Shown here in pieces: positions 26,335 through 34,243 of a stretch of 64,000 nucleotides of DNA. The notes below the pieces were generated by a model. The model made no database searches. It had not been told where the DNA came from and saw only the letters and a list, made by a program, of their open reading frames with translations. Position numbers and translations under genes: made by a program. Within the stretch, counting starts at the first letter, position 1; each line of letters begins with the position of its first letter. Origin of the DNA: Deltaproteobacteria bacterium (GTDB lineage Bacteria > Myxococcota > Kuafuiibacteriia > Kuafuiibacteriales > Kuafuiibacteriaceae); contig JACKEN010000002.1 of the NCBI GenBank assembly GCA_020632995.1, positions 667,501 through 731,500 on the forward strand, in the 5' to 3' direction.

Positions 26335-28914
26335 TCAGATGAGGTTGCTCAGGAAGCTCAGCCGGTGGGCCGGCGCCATCGCGCCCTCCACCTTGAGCCT
26401 CCCGTGCATGAACAGGGACTTGGCGGTCTCCTCGCCCTTCGCGAGGCGCTCCAGATCTTCGTCGGTGAGGGACACCGTGGTCTGCACCGGCCCCGCGTCG
26501 TCGAAGGCCAGGCTGACCCGCCCGTCCTTCATCCGGAGGGTGGCGGTGGCGCCGGGCTCCTGGACGTGGATCCGCAGGTCGGCCTGCAGATCCTTGCCGA
26601 GGGCGGGGTTGGCGCTCAGGCGCACCGCCAGGGCCTCGAAGACCTGCTTGGCTACCGGGCTGCGAGTGACCGTAGGCGCGGCGGCGGGCGCGGGCGCCGT
26701 GCTGGCCGCGGCGGCGGCCACCTCCTTCGGGTCGACCTTCTGGAGGAAGGTGAGCTTCTGGGAGGCCATGATGTTCCCGCTGATCTTGAGCTCGCCCTTC
26801 ATGAAGAGCTGCTGCGGGTCCTTCTCGCCCCGCACCATCCCCATGAAGTCCGCGTCCGAGAGGCGGAGGGTGCAGTCTGGCTTGCCGGTCTCCCCCGGCG
26901 CCACCGCGCCGGCCTTGAGGTCCAGCGTCCACACCGAGTCCGGCCCGGTGAGCTGGAACTGGTAGATGGTGGCGATCTTCTCGACCAGCTCGGGGTGCCC
27001 CTTGATGTACGCGCCGATGGCCGAGAACACCGCGGCGCTGGTGACCTCCTGGGCCTTCGGGGCCGCGGGCTCGCTCGCCTTCGGCGCGGGGGCGGCCTTG
27101 GGCTCGGGGATCTTCTCCCAGACCGACACCGCGCCCTGGGAGAGGGCGATGTCGTCTCGGCCCTTCACCCGGGTCTGGAAGAGGATCCGGTCGCCCTCCT
27201 TCCACATCTCGGTGATGAGGGTGTCGCCTGGGAAGACGGACTTGCTCATCCGCACCTCGAGGCCGTGCACGAGGCGCGGATCGCCGCCTGGCACCATGGC
27301 CTTCACCACGTGCCGCACCGCGTAGCCCATGGTGCAGAGGCCATGGAGGATGGGGCGGTCGAAGCCCATGGCCTTGGCGAAGCCGGGGTCGGCGTGGAGC
27401 GGGTTCCAGTCTCCGCTCAGGCGGTACAACAGGGCCTGGTTCGCGTGCACCGCCTCCTCCACCACCGCGTCGGGCTCGCGGGCGGGCGGGGTGTTGCGCT
27501 CTCCCGTCTCGCCCCGGCTGCCGCCGAAGCCGCCCGCCCCACGGATGACCGCGATGAGGCTGTTGACCATCAACAGCTCGCCCGACTCGTCGTAGCTCTT
27601 GGTCTCGATGTCCACGAAGGCGTGCTTGCCCTTGTCGAAGACGTCCTTCACCCGCATCTCGTGGGTGAGCTTCGCGTGGGTGGGGAGCGGTCGCATGAGC
27701 GTCATGCGCTGCTCGCCGTGCAGGATGCGCTCGAGGCCGAAGTTGAAGCCGTCGGGGAGCACGCCCTCCTTGGCCAGGCTGAGGAAGTTGTTCACCGCGG
27801 GGATGACGCCGTAGCTGGGCAGGGGCAAGAAGCCGTCCTGGTGCAGCTCGTAGACCAGCTGCAGCTCGGAGTCGTCCATGGGGTTCGCGGCCGCGCCCAC
27901 CCCCAGCGCGTACAAGGAGAGATCGCGCTCATCATAGGTGGTGGTCCGCTTGGGGAACCGGTAGGCGAGGGCGGCGTCGACGTCGATGAGGTCGTTCCCG
28001 CCCCGGCTGGGCCCCGCGTTGATGTTGTCGAGGATCGGGGTCAGGGACTCGGTGACGCTGGCAGGGTAGGTTGCGTGCTCGAAGTCGGTGACCGCGGCCC
28101 ACGCCTTCTCGAGGTCCTCGGGCCGCATGGTGCGCCCGAGCCGGAACATCTGGCCCGCCGCCCGCTGCCAACGCAGCTTGCCGAAGTAGCCGCCGCCCAC
28201 CTCGAAGAGTCCGCCGCTCTCGGGGCAGGACTCATGGCAGAGCCACGCCACGAGCGGGCTCACGTACTCGGGCTTGAGCGCGTCGATGAGCTCCTTGGGC
28301 AGCACCGTCTCGGTGAGCCGGCTCCCCGCGATGGGGGCGATGGTGTTCACCTGGATGCCCTTGCCGGCGCCCTCCTGAGCCAGGGTGTTGGACAGCCCCA
28401 ACAGGCCCAGCTTGGCCATGCTGTAGTTGGCCTGGCCGAAGTTCCCGTAGATGCCGGCCGCGGACGCGGTCATCACCACGCGCCCGTACTTCTGATCGCG
28501 CATGTGCGACCACGCGGCGTGGGTCACGCGGAACGACCCGAGGACGTGGACGCGGTAGATGAGGTCCCAGTCCTCCTCCGACATCTTGTGAAAGCTGGTG
28601 TCGCGCAGGATGCCCGCGTTGTTCACCACGATGTCCACGCGGCCGAAGGCGTCGAGGGCGTGCTCGACGATGCGCCGGCCCTCCTCCACCGACTCGTAGT
28701 CGGCCACCGCCTCGCCGCCCGCGTCGATGATCTGCTGGACCACCTGATCTGCGGCCTGGCTGGAGCGGCCGCCGCCGGTCATCGCCCCACCCAGATCGTT
28801 CACCACCACCCTGGCGCCCCGGCTCGCGAGCAGGAGCGCGTGCGCCCGCCCCAGCCCGTTCCCCGCCCCGGTGACGATGGCCACCCGCCCCTCGAATCGC
28901 AGCTCGTCAGTCAT
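26335..28914 (-). CDS. Multifunctional beta-oxidation enzyme, MFE-2/HSD17B4-like, with two SCP-2 domains
   Basis: An 859-residue fusion. Residues 1-290: SDR dehydrogenase with TGAGNGLGRAHA, NNAGILRD, and Tyr-Lys in QANYSMAKLG, as in (3R)-hydroxyacyl-CoA dehydrogenases. Residues about 320-600: double hot-dog enoyl-CoA hydratase 2, with the signature YRLSGDWNPLH near 493 followed by DRPILHGLCTMG. Residues about 620-725 and 750-859: two SCP-2 sterol-carrier domains separated by Ala/Pro linkers. Peroxisomal MFE-2 of animals has the same order with a single SCP-2. Start ATG MTDELRFEG is used. There is little Shine-Dalgarno sequence, and the predicted promoter would give an almost leaderless mRNA. 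Confidence 0.92.
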   Translation of the reverse strand: MTDELRFEGRVAIVTGAGNGLGRAHALLLASRGARVVVNDLGGAMTGGGRSSQAADQVVQQIIDAGGEAVADYESVEEGRRIVEHALDAFGRVDIVVNNAGILRDTSFHKMSEEDWDLIYRVHVLGSFRVTHAAWSHMRDQKYGRVVMTASAAGIYGNFGQANYSMAKLGLLGLSNTLAQEGAGKGIQVNTIAPIAGSRLTETVLPKELIDALKPEYVSPLVAWLCHESCPESGGLFEVGGGYFGKLRWQRAAGQMFRLGRTMRPEDLEKAWAAVTDFEHATYPASVTESLTPILDNINAGPSRGGNDLIDVDAALAYRFPKRTTTYDERDLSLYALGVGAAANPMDDSELQLVYELHQDGFLPLPSYGVIPAVNNFLSLAKEGVLPDGFNFGLERILHGEQRMTLMRPLPTHAKLTHEMRVKDVFDKGKHAFVDIETKSYDESGELLMVNSLIAVIRGAGGFGGSRGETGERNTPPAREPDAVVEEAVHANQALLYRLSGDWNPLHADPGFAKAMGFDRPILHGLCTMGYAVRHVVKAMVPGGDPRLVHGLEVRMSKSVFPGDTLITEMWKEGDRILFQTRVKGRDDIALSQGAVSVWEKIPEPKAAPAPKASEPAAPKAQEVTSAAVFSAIGAYIKGHPELVEKIATIYQFQLTGPDSVWTLDLKAGAVAPGETGKPDCTLRLSDADFMGMVRGEKDPQQLFMKGELKISGNIMASQKLTFLQKVDPKEVAAAAASTAPAPAAAPTVTRSPVAKQVFEALAVRLSANPALGKDLQADLRIHVQEPGATATLRMKDGRVSLAFDDAGPVQTTVSLTDEDLERLAKGEETAKSLFMHGRLKVEGAMAPAHRLSFLSNLI

Positions 28915-28923
28915 CAGGGTCTT

Positions 28924-28952
28924 TGGTATCCCACGATTGACTCGCGAGTCAA
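28924..28952 (-). promoter_or_regulatory. Promoter with a perfect 16-bp palindromic operator for the MFE-2/thiolase operon
   Basis: TTGACTCGCGAGTCAA (28937-28952) is a perfect palindrome. Read on the minus strand, its first half is a -35 (TTGACT), followed after 16-17 bp by GATACC/ATACCA as a -10. A repressor bound there would cover the -35. The predicted start is about 4 bases before the ATG at 28914. A TetR-type regulator is likely (inference). Confidence 0.6.
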
Positions 28953-28992
28953 AGGGGGCCGGCGCGTCGTCCAAGTAGCGGAAATATCCTGA

Positions 28993-31737
28993 TTATCGGT
29001 GCCGACGCCGGCCGCGGTGGGCGGCGAGGCCGACCACGAGCACGACGAGGGCGCCACCCGGCGCGCCTGCCGCGGTGCGGCAGCCGCAGCCCTCGCCGTC
29101 GGCGCCCGCGCCCCCGTCGGCGGTGCCCGCGTCGGGCCCGGCGTCCGCGTTGGCGGCCACCCCCGCGCCCCACAACCCGACCTCGAGGAGGGGCTCGTCC
29201 GGGTCGTCGGAGGCGACCTTCATGACCCCGGTCTCGGCGCCCTCGTGCGTCGCCAGGTAGGCCACCTGGACCGCGCACGTGGCGTCGGGGCCGAGCACCT
29301 GCGGCGGGAGGCACTCCGCCGCGGGGAGGGGCTTCCGCAGGAAGGCCTGCGGTGGTTCCAGCTCGATCGAGGCCAGGGCGAGATCGGCGTCGCCCACGTT
29401 CTTCACCACGAAGGTGCAACGGATGTTGCACTCTTCGCCCACCGGGGTGGTGGGGTACTGGCAACCGGACGGGGTGACCTCGATGTCCGGTGCGGGCTCG
29501 GTGGCGCCGGTGAGGCTTGGGTCGAAGTGGGCGATGAACGTGTCGTCGCCGCCCAGCCAGGAGAGCGGGCCGGTGGTGTCGGTGCCGGGCAGGCTCGCGG
29601 AGCCGGTGTAGCCGGCGAGGTAGACGTCGCCGGAGTCCGGGTGTAGCGCAAGGCCAATTGTCATCTCGTCGTCGTGGCCGCCGAAGTAGGTGCCGCCCTC
29701 GCGCTCGTCGAGGGTGCGGCTCAGGCGCACCACGAAGGAGTCCAGGCCGAAGGAGAGCCGGGGCTGGGGCCCCGCCGCCAAGGCGTCCCAGCCGCTGGAG
29801 TCGGTGTAGCCGGCCACCACAAGCGCGTCGCGTGTTGCGTCCAGGGCCATCATCGCCGCGCCCTCGCGGCCGGTGCCGCCGAGGTAGGTGAGGCGGCGGA
29901 CCTCCTGCAGCCCCGGGGCGAGCCGGGCCACGAAGAGGTCGCCTGCGCCGCCGCCGTAGGTTGTCTGGGGCGCGCCCTCGGTGCCCGGCAGATCGGGCGA
30001 GCCGGTGAGCCCCACCAGGATCACCTCGGACTCCGCGCCGGGGGCGAGCAGCATCTCGTAGAGCAGATCTGCGTTGCTGCCGCCCACCGCGACGCCGCCG
30101 TAGATCTGGGTGAGGGCGCCGTCCATCCGGATCACGAAGGCGTCGCGGTCACCGCGCGTCCCGAGCACGACGTCGGGGAAGTTGGAGGACATCGTCGTGC
30201 CCCCCAAGAAGACGTCGGTCCCGAAGGGCGCGAAGGCGATGGGTTCATAGCCGTGCTCCTCGAGGGCGTCGCCCCCGAGGTAGGTGGCGGTCTCGAGGGT
30301 GGCGAGGTTCGCGTCGAAGCGGGCGAGGAAGAGGTCGGTCGTACCGGGGGCGCCGCCGCCGAACGCAGGCTGGACTGCGTTGGCGGTCACGGGGAAGTCG
30401 TCCATCCACGAGTTGGTGACCCCCTTCAGCAGCACCGCGCCATCGTGGGGGCTGACCGCCACAGTGACATACGACTCGCTGCCGCTGGCGCCGCCGATGT
30501 ACGTGCTCACGTGCATGGCGGACAGGTCGGCGGCGAAGCGCGTCACGAAGGCGTCGAGGATCCCGGCGCGGACCGGGATTGCGCCGTTGAAGCGCTGCGG
30601 GAGGTCGTCGGAGTTGGTGTTGCCGCATACGTAGATCAGCCCGAAGCGTGGGTCGCCTTCCATCGTGTTCATCGCCAGGCCGGTGACGCGCTCCATGCCA
30701 GCGCCGCCCAGGTAGGTGACACGCTCCAGGGTCCCGAGGTCGGGCGACAGCGCGGCCACGAAGCCGTCGTCGTAGCCGCCCGGCTGGGGCTGGGGGGCCG
30801 CCATCGAGGCCGGCACGAGGTCCGTGGACTCGGTGACGCCGGCCAGGATGAGCTGCTGGCTCGCGGGGTGGAACGCGGCGGTGAAGACGTCGTCGTCGCC
30901 CGACCCTCCGAGGATGTGGGCCTGCTCCACCGTCTTCAGATCGGTGGACATGCGGGCCACCAGGACGTCGGTGTGGGCGCTGACCGCGCCGCTGGGATCG
31001 ACGAGGTCCATCGAGGTGGTGCGGGCCACCAGGTGTGGCTTGCCGCGGTGGGGGTGCGCGGGGTCGCTCGGGATCAACAACGCGACGAGCCGGTCATCAC
31101 CCGCGCCGCCGAGGTAGGCCGCCTTGTAGAGCGGATCGATGAGGAGGGGACGGCTGTGGTCGTACTCGGGCACGGAGACGCCATACTCGCCGTCGCGCAC
31201 CGTGTAGCGCGCCGCTCGGGCCTCGCCGTCCTGCCACACCGTCGGCGGGGCCAGCACCAGCGGGCCCTCGACGGTGGCGATCACGAGCTCACCGCGTGCG
31301 TTCACCGCGAGGTCGATCTGCCCCTCCACCGCGACCCGGATGCCGTCCGAGCGCGCCCCGGGAGCCAGGATGAAGATCAGCTCGGGGCGTCCGCCGCGCA
31401 GGCTGACCTGCGCGCGCAGTCCGGGGTGGGGTTCGCCGAGCAACACCGTCGAGTACGTCGGGATATCTGCCGCCAGGGCTCCCGGTAGGGACAGGCTCAC
31501 GCGCGTGGGCCCCAGGTCGCCCGCGCGGGGGTCGAGGGGACCGCCGACTACGCGCTGGGTCACGGGCCCGATGCTCAGGGCGCCGTCGTCCCCCACCCAC
31601 ACCGCACCGCCGGGGGTGGGGGCGATGAAGGCCACCTGAGGAGGGGCCTGACCGACATTCGGTAGGAACCCGAGATCAGGCGTGGGGCCGGCGGCGGTGA
31701 GGGCGGATGCGGTGAGCAGAAAGGCCAGACCGTTCAC
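28993..31737 (-). CDS. SBBP-repeat surface protein with MYXO-CTERM-like tail
   Basis: A 914-residue exported protein. The signal peptide is MNGLAFLLTASALTAAG from GTG with a strong GGAGGAGG site upstream. A 210-residue N-terminal domain is followed by about eight beta-propeller-type repeats containing YLGG-like strands (TYLGGAGMER, TYIGGASGSE, TYLGGDALEE, TYLGGTGREG, TYFGGHDDEM). An Ig-like segment with several Cys comes next (PTTPVGEECNIRCTFVVKN). The C-terminus is Asp/Ala/Gly linker, GCGC, one hydrophobic helix and RGRRRHR, matching the tripartite MYXO-CTERM sorting signal. It is probably anchored at the cell surface. The ligand is unknown. Confidence 0.88.
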   Translation of the reverse strand: MNGLAFLLTASALTAAGPTPDLGFLPNVGQAPPQVAFIAPTPGGAVWVGDDGALSIGPVTQRVVGGPLDPRAGDLGPTRVSLSLPGALAADIPTYSTVLLGEPHPGLRAQVSLRGGRPELIFILAPGARSDGIRVAVEGQIDLAVNARGELVIATVEGPLVLAPPTVWQDGEARAARYTVRDGEYGVSVPEYDHSRPLLIDPLYKAAYLGGAGDDRLVALLIPSDPAHPHRGKPHLVARTTSMDLVDPSGAVSAHTDVLVARMSTDLKTVEQAHILGGSGDDDVFTAAFHPASQQLILAGVTESTDLVPASMAAPQPQPGGYDDGFVAALSPDLGTLERVTYLGGAGMERVTGLAMNTMEGDPRFGLIYVCGNTNSDDLPQRFNGAIPVRAGILDAFVTRFAADLSAMHVSTYIGGASGSESYVTVAVSPHDGAVLLKGVTNSWMDDFPVTANAVQPAFGGGAPGTTDLFLARFDANLATLETATYLGGDALEEHGYEPIAFAPFGTDVFLGGTTMSSNFPDVVLGTRGDRDAFVIRMDGALTQIYGGVAVGGSNADLLYEMLLAPGAESEVILVGLTGSPDLPGTEGAPQTTYGGGAGDLFVARLAPGLQEVRRLTYLGGTGREGAAMMALDATRDALVVAGYTDSSGWDALAAGPQPRLSFGLDSFVVRLSRTLDEREGGTYFGGHDDEMTIGLALHPDSGDVYLAGYTGSASLPGTDTTGPLSWLGGDDTFIAHFDPSLTGATEPAPDIEVTPSGCQYPTTPVGEECNIRCTFVVKNVGDADLALASIELEPPQAFLRKPLPAAECLPPQVLGPDATCAVQVAYLATHEGAETGVMKVASDDPDEPLLEVGLWGAGVAANADAGPDAGTADGGAGADGEGCGCRTAAGAPGGALVVLVVGLAAHRGRRRHR

Positions 31738-31963
31738 AGGGGCCTCCTCCGCGACCGGGAGGGGCAGCGGGACCCGGCCGCGCCGGGGCGTGAGCGCGCA
31801 CGTCCCCGCTCAGGGGAATCACCCGTGGCGCACCGTCAACCCGGATTGCACGCAGCCGAGGTTGCGGCGTCTTGGCTGGGTCAGAGTGAGGCGGCCCCGT
31901 CCCCATCGGGGCACGTCGGCCCTTGATCCCAAAGGCTGTGTCGCTCTGAGAGCCGCGGTGACA

Positions 31964-31982
31964 GGTCGGTGCTCAACCGACC
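31964..31982. promoter_or_regulatory. 7-bp inverted repeat before the lipoprotein-porin-kinase operon
   Basis: GGTCGGT (31964-31970) and ACCGACC (31976-31982) flank GCTCA, 26 bp before the GTG start at 32008. The surrounding 270-bp gap (31738-32007) holds no gene. It could be an operator for the operon or a small RNA hairpin in its leader. Confidence 0.4.
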
Positions 31983-32007
31983 ACGCCGACGGTCGAATCC
32001 TGATCTC

Positions 32008-32463
32008 GTGCGTTCGCCGACCGCCCTCGCTCTCGCCGCCCTCCTCACCCTGCCCGCGTGCTTCGTGGACGGCCAGGAGGCCTGCGGGGAGAACCAGGTA
32101 CTCGACGACGAGGGCGGGTGCACCTGCCAGGAGGGCTACGCCCTCGACGGCCAGCGCGTGTGCGTGGCTCTGGGCTCCGACGGGGAGCAAGACGCAGGGG
32201 TGGCCGACTCGGGTCCGCTCGACTCCGGGACGGAGACCGCCACGGCGGCGCCTACCGGGCTCGGGGTGGCATGTACGACGCACGACGACTGCGCTGGATA
32301 CGACGCGTCCTTCTGCGACAACTTCCACTTCAGCTACTGCCTGATCCCGGCGTGCACGATCGATCCCGAGTCCTGTCCCCAGGATTGGGAGTGCTGTGAC
32401 CTGTCCATCTTCGGTGTGGAGGAGCTGCTGTGCGTGCCCGCGAACACCTGCCCCACACGGTAG
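32008..32463 (+). CDS. Cys-rich lipoprotein
   Basis: A 151-residue lipoprotein. Signal peptide VRSPTALALAALLTLPAC with the lipobox LPAC; the following residues FVDGQ suggest outer-membrane sorting. The mature part contains an EGF-like stretch (CGENQ...CTCQEGYALDGQRVCV), an Asp/Ser/Thr-rich linker and a second Cys-rich block (CTTHDDC, ECCDLS). GTG 32008 is chosen to fit the signal peptide. It overlaps the porin-like gene by 34 bp and so starts the operon running to 36408. Function is not recognised. Confidence 0.75.
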   Translation: MRSPTALALAALLTLPACFVDGQEACGENQVLDDEGGCTCQEGYALDGQRVCVALGSDGEQDAGVADSGPLDSGTETATAAPTGLGVACTTHDDCAGYDASFCDNFHFSYCLIPACTIDPESCPQDWECCDLSIFGVEELLCVPANTCPTR

Positions 32464-33740
32464 CGGGGCTCGCGCTCCTGGTCGTCGCGACGTCGCCCAG
32501 CGGTCTTCGCGCCGCCACGTCGACCGTCTCCGAAGCCAGGCAACCGGCCGGGGACCTCAGCGCGCTCGGGGTGGAGCCGCTGCTCCCCGACCTCGGGGAC
32601 GACTCCGGTGATGACTTTCGGCTGCGGGTGTACGGCTTCGCCGACTTCACCCTGTCGCGGACGTTCCTGCCCGAGGGCAGCGGCTTCGAGGCCTTCGTGG
32701 TCGACAAGAGCACCTTCTACGTCGGGGCGCTCAACACCTACTTCGACTCCAGCTTCGACGACTGGAAGAGCCTCATCGAGATCCGCTTCCTCTACCTCCC
32801 GCACGGGAGCCCGGTCGCCGATGGGCGCGTCGACACCACGGTGGTGGACTACGCGGACATCTACCGGGACGTCCGCTACGGCTCGATCGAGATCGAGCGG
32901 GCTTGGGTGGAGTACCAGGTGGCCCGGTGGCTCACGATCCGGGCCGGGCAGTGGCTCACCCCCTACGGCGTCTGGAACGTCGACCACGCCTCCCCCACCA
33001 TCATCGGGGCTCGGCGGCCCTACGTGATCGCCGAGGAGCTGCTCCCCGAACGGCAGACTGGCTTGCAGTTCATCGGTAGCTTCGACGTGGGCCGGACCAC
33101 CGTGGGCTATCACCTCACCGTCTCCAACGGGCGGGGCCCGGTGGACGCATACCTGGACTTCGACGAGAACAAGGCCCTGGGCGCGCGCCTCTTCGTCGAC
33201 GCGCCGACCATCGACCTCAAGGCGGGGGTGTCCGCCTACTATGGTCGCTTCACGTCCCTGAGCGAAGAGACGCGGCTCGATGCGGAGCGCATCCTGGTCA
33301 CGGAGCGCACGCTGGCCGAGCAGTTCGACGAGCTGTCACTCGCGGCCGACCTCAAGTGGACGTGGTCCCACCTCATCGTGCAGGCCGAGGTGGTGGTGAA
33401 CCAGCGCCGCTACACCGAGGGTGGGCGGCCGCTGAACCCGGCCGACGTCCAGACCCTCACCCCCGACCAGACCCTCTCCGGCGCCTACGGCCTGGTGGCC
33501 TACGAGACCCCGCTCTTCGGCATCACGCCCTACGCGATGGTGGAGTACGAGAAGGGGCGCATCAACCTGCTCCGCATCAGTGGCGCCTGGGGCTTCACCG
33601 GCGGCCTGAACTGGAGGCCGCACCCGAGGGTGACGCTGAAGGCCCAGGTGCTGGTGTCCAAGCAGCTCGGTGACGCGAGCTCGCCCTTCACCAACACCAC
33701 CATCACCCTGGCGGATGGGCAGATCGCATGGGCGTTCTGA
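32430..33740 (+). CDS. Porin-like outer-membrane beta-barrel protein
   Basis: A 436-residue protein with signal peptide (HLPHTVAGLALLVVATSPSGLRA), alternating hydrophobic/polar strands throughout, many aromatic girdle residues and a terminal Phe (IAWAF), all as expected of outer-membrane barrels. ERAWVEYQVARWLTIRAGQWLTPYG resembles OprP/OprO-type porins in its first half. It overlaps the upstream lipoprotein and, by 13 bp, the downstream binding protein. The context suggests an anion such as phosphate as the solute (inference). Start GTG 32430. Confidence 0.8.
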   Translation: MRAREHLPHTVAGLALLVVATSPSGLRAATSTVSEARQPAGDLSALGVEPLLPDLGDDSGDDFRLRVYGFADFTLSRTFLPEGSGFEAFVVDKSTFYVGALNTYFDSSFDDWKSLIEIRFLYLPHGSPVADGRVDTTVVDYADIYRDVRYGSIEIERAWVEYQVARWLTIRAGQWLTPYGVWNVDHASPTIIGARRPYVIAEELLPERQTGLQFIGSFDVGRTTVGYHLTVSNGRGPVDAYLDFDENKALGARLFVDAPTIDLKAGVSAYYGRFTSLSEETRLDAERILVTERTLAEQFDELSLAADLKWTWSHLIVQAEVVVNQRRYTEGGRPLNPADVQTLTPDQTLSGAYGLVAYETPLFGITPYAMVEYEKGRINLLRISGAWGFTGGLNWRPHPRVTLKAQVLVSKQLGDASSPFTNTTITLADGQIAWAF

Positions 33741-34243
33741 GGGCATCGCGCCGCGCAGGTCAGGCTGCGATCCTGGCCCTGGCTGGGCTCGTCCTCGGGG
33801 CGAGCGCGGCGGACGCGGACGAGCCCGTGGCATACGCGGTGGTGGTGAACCCCGCGGCGCAGGTCCGAGATGTCTCGCTCGGCGAGCTCAGCAGCCTCTA
33901 CCGAGGGCGCAGGATGGAGGACGGCGACGGCCGCGTGCTCGTCCCCCTGAACCACCCGGCAGGGACGGCAGCGCGCACCGACTTCGATCGGGTGGTGCTG
34001 GGGATGACGCCGGATGAGGTCGGACGCTTCTGGGTGGACCAGAAGATGCGAGGCGCGAGCCACCCGCCGCGCACCGCGGGCTCCGCCAACATGCTCCTGC
34101 GCTTCGTGGCGAACTTCCCCGCCGCGGTGGGCTACGTCGAGGCGGACAAGGTGGCGGGGATGGGGGACGCGGTCCGCGTCCTCAAGGTGGACGGCAAGCT
34201 CCCCGGCGAACCTGGCTATGCGCTCGCGAAGGGTGCGCCATGA
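33728..34243 (+). CDS. Periplasmic PstS-like (phosphate-type) substrate-binding protein
   Basis: A 171-residue exported protein, signal peptide cleaved near ASAADA. The mature 140 residues match a single-lobe PstS-like domain: VSLGELSSLYRGRRM, VPLNHPAGTAARTDFDRVVLG, FWVDQKMRG and VANFPAAVGYV. Full PstS is about twice this length, so it is a compact sensor-type binding protein rather than part of an ABC importer; no permease or ATPase genes lie nearby. The 4-bp overlap with the histidine kinase gene (ATGA) implies it delivers a ligand signal to that kinase. Confidence 0.82.
   Translation: MGVLRASRRAGQAAILALAGLVLGASAADADEPVAYAVVVNPAAQVRDVSLGELSSLYRGRRMEDGDGRVLVPLNHPAGTAARTDFDRVVLGMTPDEVGRFWVDQKMRGASHPPRTAGSANMLLRFVANFPAAVGYVEADKVAGMGDAVRVLKVDGKLPGEPGYALAKGAP

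Noticed and set aside
26260..28992. 910-codon plus-strand frame opposite the MFE-2-like gene
   Set aside because: Antisense shadow; the minus-strand frame carries SDR, hydratase 2 and SCP-2 motifs.
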